Source: Kalaharituber pfeilii (lineage: Eukaryota > Ascomycota > Pezizomycetes > Pezizales > Pezizaceae). From it: a stretch of 64,000 nt of DNA. Position numbers and translations under genes: made by a program. The notes below the pieces were generated by a model, which saw nothing but the letters and a program-made list of their open reading frames with translations, was not told the origin of the DNA and made no database searches. The stretch lies in NCBI GenBank assembly GCA_015179045.1, contig WHUZ01000015.1, forward strand, positions 744,001 to 808,000, in the 5' to 3' direction. Below are positions 57,556-64,000 of this stretch, in pieces (position 1 is the stretch's first letter; each line of letters starts with the position of its first letter).

Positions 57556-57639
57556 GGTCGCATGGCCCAATGGTCAAGGCGCTTGACTACGATCTGTATC
57601 GAAATCAAGAGATTCCAGGTTCGACTCCTGGTGTGATCG
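57556..57639 (+). tRNA. tRNA-Arg (anticodon ACG) with 11-nt intron
   Basis: Acceptor stem GGTCGCA pairs with TGTGATC (two G-U pairs), discriminator G at 57639. D arm GCC/GGC, anticodon stem CTTGA/TCAAG, loop CT-ACG-A with the anticodon at 57589-57591, variable loop AGATT, T arm CCAGG-TTCGACT-CCTGG. The intron (57593-57603) follows base 37, the standard position. Internal promoter boxes are present, with a textbook B box GGTTCGACTCC at 57618, and a TTTTT terminator lies at 57646-57650. A34 would be edited to inosine, decoding CGU and CGC. Confidence 0.95.
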
Positions 57640-58239
57640 ACTAAGTTTTTGTTGCCTACTTCCTGAAAGCTCTAACATGAAGCGAGTCAAGGTCAAGAAT
57701 TTTGATTTTCCCCGTCGGGTCCATGGGTCATCGCATGCAGAATACTATCCGCAGACTAGTTTTATGCAGCTACCTACAAACACTCCAAGCACAAAAGCAG
57801 GTATGTACTTATTCGACCGCCTGGCAGTCAAGCACAGCATAAAACAGGTACAATGCCCAGAATAAAATCTGAAATGAAAACGATCTCAAATGATAAACGA
57901 TCTCAAATGATAAAACAGTGAAAAGAAATTGCCCGTCCAAAACGACCTCAAACACCATACTTGCTTTGTCAACTGTCATAACCCAAGAATAGCAATGCAA
58001 GGGGCTGAGAAACATATTCTGAAAGCAAGAACAGATGATAGAAAAAGGTGTAAATATAATAATAAGAGATTAGAGAATACCGGCCGAGGTGTGAGGAAAT
58101 GATTATTTGATGGGGAAGTGGTGATTAGAGCAGCAGGTCCTCTCCAGACAAGGTCAAGTGACTGGGAATGGCTCAACCGAGGCTGAGGGTAAGCTCCCGC
58201 TTTCGGTTGCCTGTTTGCTTAAAGCACCTTCCAACTCCT
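57640..58239. other. Intergenic between tRNA and the LRR gene 3' end
   Basis: 600 bp. Contains the tRNA terminator and a small repeat of AACGATCTCAAATGATAAA at about 57879-57912. Otherwise nothing recognised. Confidence 0.5.
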
Positions 58240-61200
58240 TTATAATCTGCACCGCCCCACCCGTTCCACAACCCTCTGCCGTATTTCCTCTCCCTCCATG
58301 CCTTCCACAAGCGCCTTGAGCTTTCGGATATGGTGCACCTCACAATCGCTCCCCTGATTGTGGTCTTCTGATGCCTCTGTGATAGAAATATTAGTGCTCT
58401 TGTCACATGAAGAAGCTGGCATTTGTTTCTTGAAGATCTCCTTGCGCACAAAAGTCGCGAGCTTGTGCATGTGGCCTTCTTCGGCGTCCAGGGCGCGGGA
58501 ATGCAATGAGATGTCTGAGGGCTGGCGGGAGAGGGCAGGAGTCTTGATGCGTGATTCGTCGTGATGGTCGTAGTCGTCCAGGTCGGGTAATAGGAGGCGG
58601 GATCCGGGGAGTTGAGGAGCAGAGCAATCAGTATGATCCCCGGGAGCAGTAATGGTCAGGAAGCCAGGGCCAGGGGAAGAGGAGGAAGTTGGTGGAATGG
58701 TAGTGGTGTTAAGCCGGCACTCTGGATACTCTTCTTCAAAGCGGTTGATAACACGATACAGTGTATCGTCCAAGAAAAGCAACTTCCCTAACGGATTATT
58801 AGCGTTATGTTAACTTGCACGCAGAATCAATAGTCTAAACATACGATAATGTATTTCATCTATTTCTCCCCGGGCAGCTTTCTGTAATGCCGGCTGTATC
58901 CTTTCTTTGATCTTGCGCGCTCGATACAGCAATGCTTTAGACATTTCATTAGCCTTAATACCTTCCTCTACCGCTACTTCCGCTGTCGCATCTTCGCCAT
59001 TTCCTGGAGGCAACGGGGGCTTGTTCGTGTGACGCTTGTTGCCTAAACATACTCCTAGGGCCTAGTCTAGTTAGATAGTACAATTATTTAAATAGATATT
59101 AGCAGAAATACCTTAACAACCCCAGTCCCACCGACGACAAGGTCATCTTGATTATCTTTCTCCCCGTCTGCTCCGTATGTATCATCATCATCTGAATCCT
59201 CGCTCGGAACAGCACCGGAAGCATGATTATCCAAAGATCCATTATTATAAAGCTCCGCAGCTTCCATATTCCGTAAACAAAATGCAACAACTTTTCTCGC
59301 GAGACCCCTGATTACCTCACCGGAATCCACACCTGGATCGTCGATATCCATCCTCACAATGGTCTTTGAGACCTGCACGGCTGCTGCTAAAGCTGTATAT
59401 AGCGCTGCGCCCTCCTCTAGGCTACCTTTCCGGTTTGCACCATCGGGTGAGTCAGAGCCATCATTTTTGACTGCGCCCGGAACGAGAAATGGATTGTCAA
59501 GGACATTGAAGTGCGCCAGGGCCTTAATCTCTGGTAATATCTCACTCAGGCCAATTGCATGGTCTGGAGTCATAAAAGTATGGGCTAATTGCAATTTCTT
59601 CAGCAATGGTAGCCTCGGCAGATACTTCCGTAATAGCGGTAGCGCATCTGGTTGTGTGGAAAACAATAGAGGATTATGAGAGAGATCAAGTAAACGGAAA
59701 TTCTTAAGAACTGTGAGGGCTGGGAGTAGGGTGGATAGAGAACCTGCGTTGAGGTTGCAATTAGCAAGCCTGAGAGCCTGTAGCGGCGAGCCTTCATGTA
59801 ACGACGCTGCCAGAATATCAATATGTTCCTACGAGACAGAGCGTTAAAATAATCCGAGAGCCCACTATATAGAACTTTCTAACCTGAAGATCGTTGCTTG
59901 ACAGGCTTAAACCTTCACAGTTTCCTTCTTTAATCCATTGTGCTAGGTATATCAATCCATCATCGGTTATATGGTTTCCTTCCAAATCTAGTCTTTTTGT
60001 GCCGCCTTTTTTCACAGCCTCCACGATGCATCTCAGCTGTTCAGTGTCGATATCGCAACAATTCATAGCCAATTCTTGCAGCCCTACTCCAGCCAATCTT
60101 TCAGAGAGAGCTTTACAGAATAAACCCGTCGAATCTGGCGCAAACAACGGCGCCCTAGGCCTGGATGGGCTGTAGACAGACGGTGGCCTCGGTAGCTGAA
60201 TCATTGATACATCCAGAGCCTTCAGTGAACGAGACATATGAAGAAATAAGCTAACGTAGCGCCATCCATCACGGCTAATCATAGGGTTATTGCGTAAAGA
60301 AAGCCATTCAATCATGCCTCTAGCCCTTGACGTAGATGCTTTACGGCTTTCGGCGGATTGACTGGACCCGGCTCGTTTCAAATTTTCTTTGCTGTTGCTT
60401 TGCCGTGGCAAGGACCTGCCCCTGATGGTTGGCTGCTTAACGGCCAGCAGCCCCGACAGTATTACCCTCAATGATTCATCAGAAAGCCCGCAATTCTCAA
60501 GGTCCAGTCTCGCAACAGGGGCTAAAGCGAGAAAATCTGATAAAACAAGAGCATCAGAAAGCTGCAATGTGTTATTAGACAGGTCCAATGAATCTATCGA
60601 TGTTTTTCCGGAATATGTCGCGAGTTGTCGGGTAATTATTGGAAGCATTGGGGTTTCTCGAAGCTGACAACAGCGTTTATAAATCCTGGCAACATCAGTT
60701 GTCGGCCTTCGACGTGGTCGATGCTCAGCAGGCTCAGGTTTCGGCACTGTATGCTGTTCAGGGCTTTCCACATTGATAGAATCCTGATTTGACGCAATAG
60801 AGGCCGGCGAGCTAGAAACACTGTTCATAGCATCAGCTGAGGGCGTTTTAGAGCCTGTAATATGTTCTCCTAGAGCCTTGCCTTCCTCGGCAGCCAATTT
60901 CGCATCGTTAGTATCAGTGCATTTGGGCCTTTCTCCTGAATCAGCTTTGGAATCTATTGTCTTTTCACAGCTTGGCTGGTTTGAGTCATCCACAACAGTT
61001 GCCCCATCGTGTTTTGGTTCATATGGTGAATGGTTCTCTTGGGAAATCTTTCGTTTATCCGGGACATCACCGTCATTCTTGGGTGGTGGTGGAATCGAAA
61101 CCTCAACATCAACGCAAAATGCAACCTTCTTGAGCTTGACCCCTTCAAGCTCCATGATCTGGCATCTGTCTCTGGTCAAGTTTTTGTTCATGACCACACG

Positions 61201-61830
61201 CTCGACTTTGCAGTTATTGTTGACATTCTTTACCAACGATCCTCTCCCGGGAACACTTGAGGCTGATAATTTTCGTAGTGTAGCAATCAAGAAGCCAGGC
61301 TGGTGCTTTTGTGTAGTGTCAGTTGTTGGCGAGCTTGGAGACGCGTCAGTGCTATGAGCATGCGATGCGAATTTCGAAGATATGTTGGAGAGCCATCCCT
61401 TCCGTGTGGTTGGTGAGACGGTGACTGGAGTAACAGTTCCATTTGCTAATGATGGAGAAGCTGTTGTGTTAGGCGATAAGGTCGTATGATGCGGAGGAGA
61501 TATGTGTGATCCCAGGGACGAGCTGCCATCATCGTTCAATTTATGATGCGAATGTGGACGGTGACTCTGCGCTGCCGAGATATTTCCTGGAGGTACGCGA
61601 TCTCTGTGGTCTAACAGTTTTCCGCGGGTTCCCTACAGTTAGCCCAAGTAGATTCTCCATTGATCCACCCGACACCTCGCAGACTCCGTATCCCATCGCG
61701 CAAATCCTGATTGCCTACTCAGGAGGGCAGATGGACGGCCTAGGGCTGGGGAAAGCAGACCTCTGTTCTGAACCTGCATCTGGCCGAAGCCAACTCCATC
61801 GGCGCCACTCAATGAGCTTGTTGTCGACAT
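58240..61830 (-). CDS. Leucine-rich-repeat protein, Mhp1-like (cell-wall biogenesis)
   Basis: Model on the complement: exons 61830-61719, 61610-59884, 59828-59112, 59061-58845 and 58787-58240, 1106 aa. The N-terminal 300 residues are Ser/Thr/Pro-rich, with a conserved-looking block LVKNVNNNCKVERVVMNKNL and LEGVKLKKVAFCVDVEVSIP. Leucine-rich repeats of the RNase-inhibitor type span about 330-750: SIDSLDLSNNTLQLSDALVL, VARLDLENCGLSDESLRVIL, MIEWLSLRNNPMISRDGWRY, TKRLDLEGNHITDDGLIYLA, LQALRLANCNLNAGSLSTLL. The C-terminal third is acidic and helical. This layout matches fungal proteins annotated as Mhp1 cell-wall biogenesis proteins; assignment by memory of the family, not by search. The first intron's acceptor (CTGTTAG) was chosen because a nearer TAG gives a stop after 26 codons. 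Start ATG at 61830 is the only nearby in-frame one. Confidence 0.82.
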
Positions 61831-62055
61831 TTCCCTATCCGCAGGCAAGAGATTCGGGGTTGGTGGGGACTGGGTCGGGGAAAGTGTGGGAACGCGGACA
61901 GCACGAAACCTGCCCGGGATTCATATGCTTCAATGGCCTGAGAAATGCGTTGTCTTCTTTCTTCCAAGTATCTAAAAGTAGCTCTTATGTATATGGACAG
62001 TTAAATTTTCTTTTTTTTTTCTCCCTCTTTCTTTTCCCTCTTATTCCTTGTTTCC

Positions 62056-62086
<31 letters not shown>

Positions 62087-64000
62087 CTTTTTACTTTTTC
62101 CCTTTCTATTAGCCCTCCTCCTTGCTTTATGATGTGTGTGTCAGATCTCACATTCACTGAATCACGCCTGCCTCTTTCAGACACCTCTTTTACGCTTTTG
62201 AAAACTGTGGGAAGTAGAAGGAAAAAGAGCTTGAGAAACTACTTGGCCGCGGGAGCGCCCGTTGGGGAAGTGGGCACTGAAGGCGTGGGCGAGACCGTAG
62301 GATAGGCGTGAAGTGCAGCCGGACAGACGTGATACAAAGCGCGGTGCAGTGGCGGGCAGCCGGCGAATGCGGGGTGGTAGGGCGCTGGCGTGACAGATCC
62401 AGATCGTCGAGCTCGAGACTGGAAACATCCTTGGCCCTGCTTCTGCTCGCTCCAGCCTCCAGCCTCGAGCCTTGGCGCCCTGTCTGTGCCACTGTTCGCG
62501 TGCTGAGGCGCAGGCCTGGCCGACTGCCCAAGGCTGTTGCGCATCCATGACGGCTGAGCGCAGCAACCGAGCTCAGCCAGCCAGGGCACGGCACGGCATA
62601 GCATGGCAGCCAAACGACAAATTTGTGATGGGCGGGCGCTGATATGCGCACCATTGGAGGGGCAGTCGGGAAAGGGTCGGTGAATCACACAAGCATGGAG
62701 TAAGTAGCTATGATACTACAGGCTCATCAGAGCTGCAATGCAAGTTGTTTGGCCCTTAAAGTATGATTAATTAGGTTCTTACAACATGGGCCAGGGGGGC
62801 TACCTGGCACGCCCAGCACACCCTATGGAGTTAAGTCGCCACCTTGACCTGGTCAGGAACTATCTATCCCCTGTATGTTTAATGTGCCGCCAACCGTGTT
62901 GCATCCATCTACTGTGAAAGGTCGCATGTGTAATTCTAGTGCTATTTTTCTAAAAAGTATGCAATATTTCAGTTCTGCAAGACAGGCTATCTCTTTTATC
63001 ACTAGAGATAAGAACGCCAAGCTGGCTTATTTCCAGTTACGTATATTCAATTGTTTTGTGGTCGACACTGTGTTTGATTTGCAGTCATAGAAGTAGCGTA
63101 CAAAGGGGTCGCATTGCTGGGTATATAAGTCTCTCTGCAAATTGTCAACAGTGCCCATTTCGTGTGTATCGTAGGACTGCCTATGTGCGTAGCTCATGTC
63201 AATCTAACTTGATGATCCTGTAGAGTAATGTAAGTGTAAATTGTTTTGGGTAACAAAGGATGGTGCAATATCATGCATCCATCTTGCGCATGCCCTTATT
63301 TTTATTTTAATTTTTTTTAATTTTAATTTTAATTTTATTTATTTTTTTTTTTCCCCATTGTGACAATGAGACAGTCATCTTGCCCAGTTGACTTGTACTA
63401 AATTCTAGTGTGTGATGCTGAGATAATGAAGCTGTAGCTGTATACGCTTGTGTACACTAACCGTAATTGGGGGATGTCAAGTAAGCACACACAAACATCT
63501 GGAAATCAAGCCCCTCTTCAACTGGACTATAAACTCGTCTCTCTTGCATGACCCGGAATTTCGACAATCTTAGTTCATTATTGCAAGTTATGGTAGAGGA
63601 GATGCGATCGTCCTTCCGTATGCAATGAAAGTAGGGATGCATAATCCCCGCACTGGTTCTCCAACGGCGACAGATTCGATACTTCCTCTATGTTAAGTTT
63701 GAATCATCGTGCATTGGATGAGGAAATTGTTGACCAGTCTCGAAAAGTTCTGAGCTCTCTGTGGCCCTGCCAGTACTATCATAGTACAGTCTGGAAGGCG
63801 GATCTTCGACTGCCACGTGCCAAGCCAGACTAAGCATCTGTGGTCGGTCAGCTTGGTTGTTTGGTTACGCAAATTTCCAGTCACGTGCCAACAACAGCAC
63901 TGCTGCCCGGACAGTTACCTGCCTGAACTTATGATAGTCTAGGCAGAGCCCACAGCTTGGCAGGATTGTTGGCTGGTAGGGCTGCATATATCTCGGTCTT
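61831..64000. other. Terminal intergenic region, no gene seen
   Basis: 2.2 kb upstream of the LRR gene. 61.9-62.1 kb is T/C-rich (probable promoter or leader of the LRR gene), 62.2-62.7 kb is GC-rich with random-looking frames, and 63.3 kb has TTTTAATTTT-type repeats. No splice-supported coding sequence or tRNA was found. Confidence 0.5.

Overview
The window is nuclear DNA of a filamentous ascomycete (Pezizomycotina). The evidence is dense short introns (about 41-150 nt) with GTNNGT donors and CTRAC-type branch points, a group I G-alpha beginning MGCGMS and ending CGLI, a Pom1-type DYRK kinase, SUN and GH72 cell-wall proteins, and a tRNA-Arg with a short intron. I cannot place the genus. No sequence search was run; gene models were built by hand by finding splice sites that restore family-typical reading frames.

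Layout. 1-3.2 kb: low-complexity DNA, then an apparently complete pogo/Fot1-type transposon whose transposase is restored by two introns. 3.6-8.4 kb (+): DYRK kinase. 9.9-21.7 kb, all on the minus strand: MFS sugar transporter, SLC35F/DMT-type transporter, SUN-family wall protein, GH72 glucanosyltransferase. 22.9-23.6 kb: degenerate Tc1-like element. 24.1-25.9 kb (-): DBP5-type DEAD-box helicase. 26.5-26.9 kb: inverted-repeat element. 27.2-29.8 kb (+): USE1-type SNARE and RRP46-type exosome subunit. 30.2-30.9 kb (-): peroxiredoxin-like protein. 31.7-34.5 kb (-): RasGEF. 34.5-48 kb is gene-poor and holds three small non-autonomous elements and one compact gene, a free methionine-R-sulfoxide reductase in seven exons that is easily missed because no exon is long. 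48.7-50.0 kb (+): G-alpha, with a probable 0.5-kb leader intron. 51.7-52.8 kb: internally deleted PIF/Harbinger-like element. 55.0 kb: a 90-aa proline-rich protein. 57.6 kb: tRNA-Arg(ACG). 58.2-61.8 kb (-): 1106-aa leucine-rich-repeat protein resembling fungal Mhp1 cell-wall biogenesis proteins.

Themes. G-alpha, RasGEF and the Pom1-type kinase are signalling and polarity proteins; the SUN, GH72 and LRR/Mhp1-like proteins act on the cell wall. Nothing shows that they form a coordinated cluster, and housekeeping genes (DBP5, RRP46, USE1) lie between them. Mobile DNA is diverse: one intact-looking element, two degenerate or deleted ones and four MITE-like elements. At least a dozen poly(A)/poly(T) runs of 17-40 nt are scattered between genes. 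The most interesting results are the intron-containing pogo element, the TIR families linking elements to MITEs, and the seven-exon reductase whose first coding exon appears to be ATG alone.
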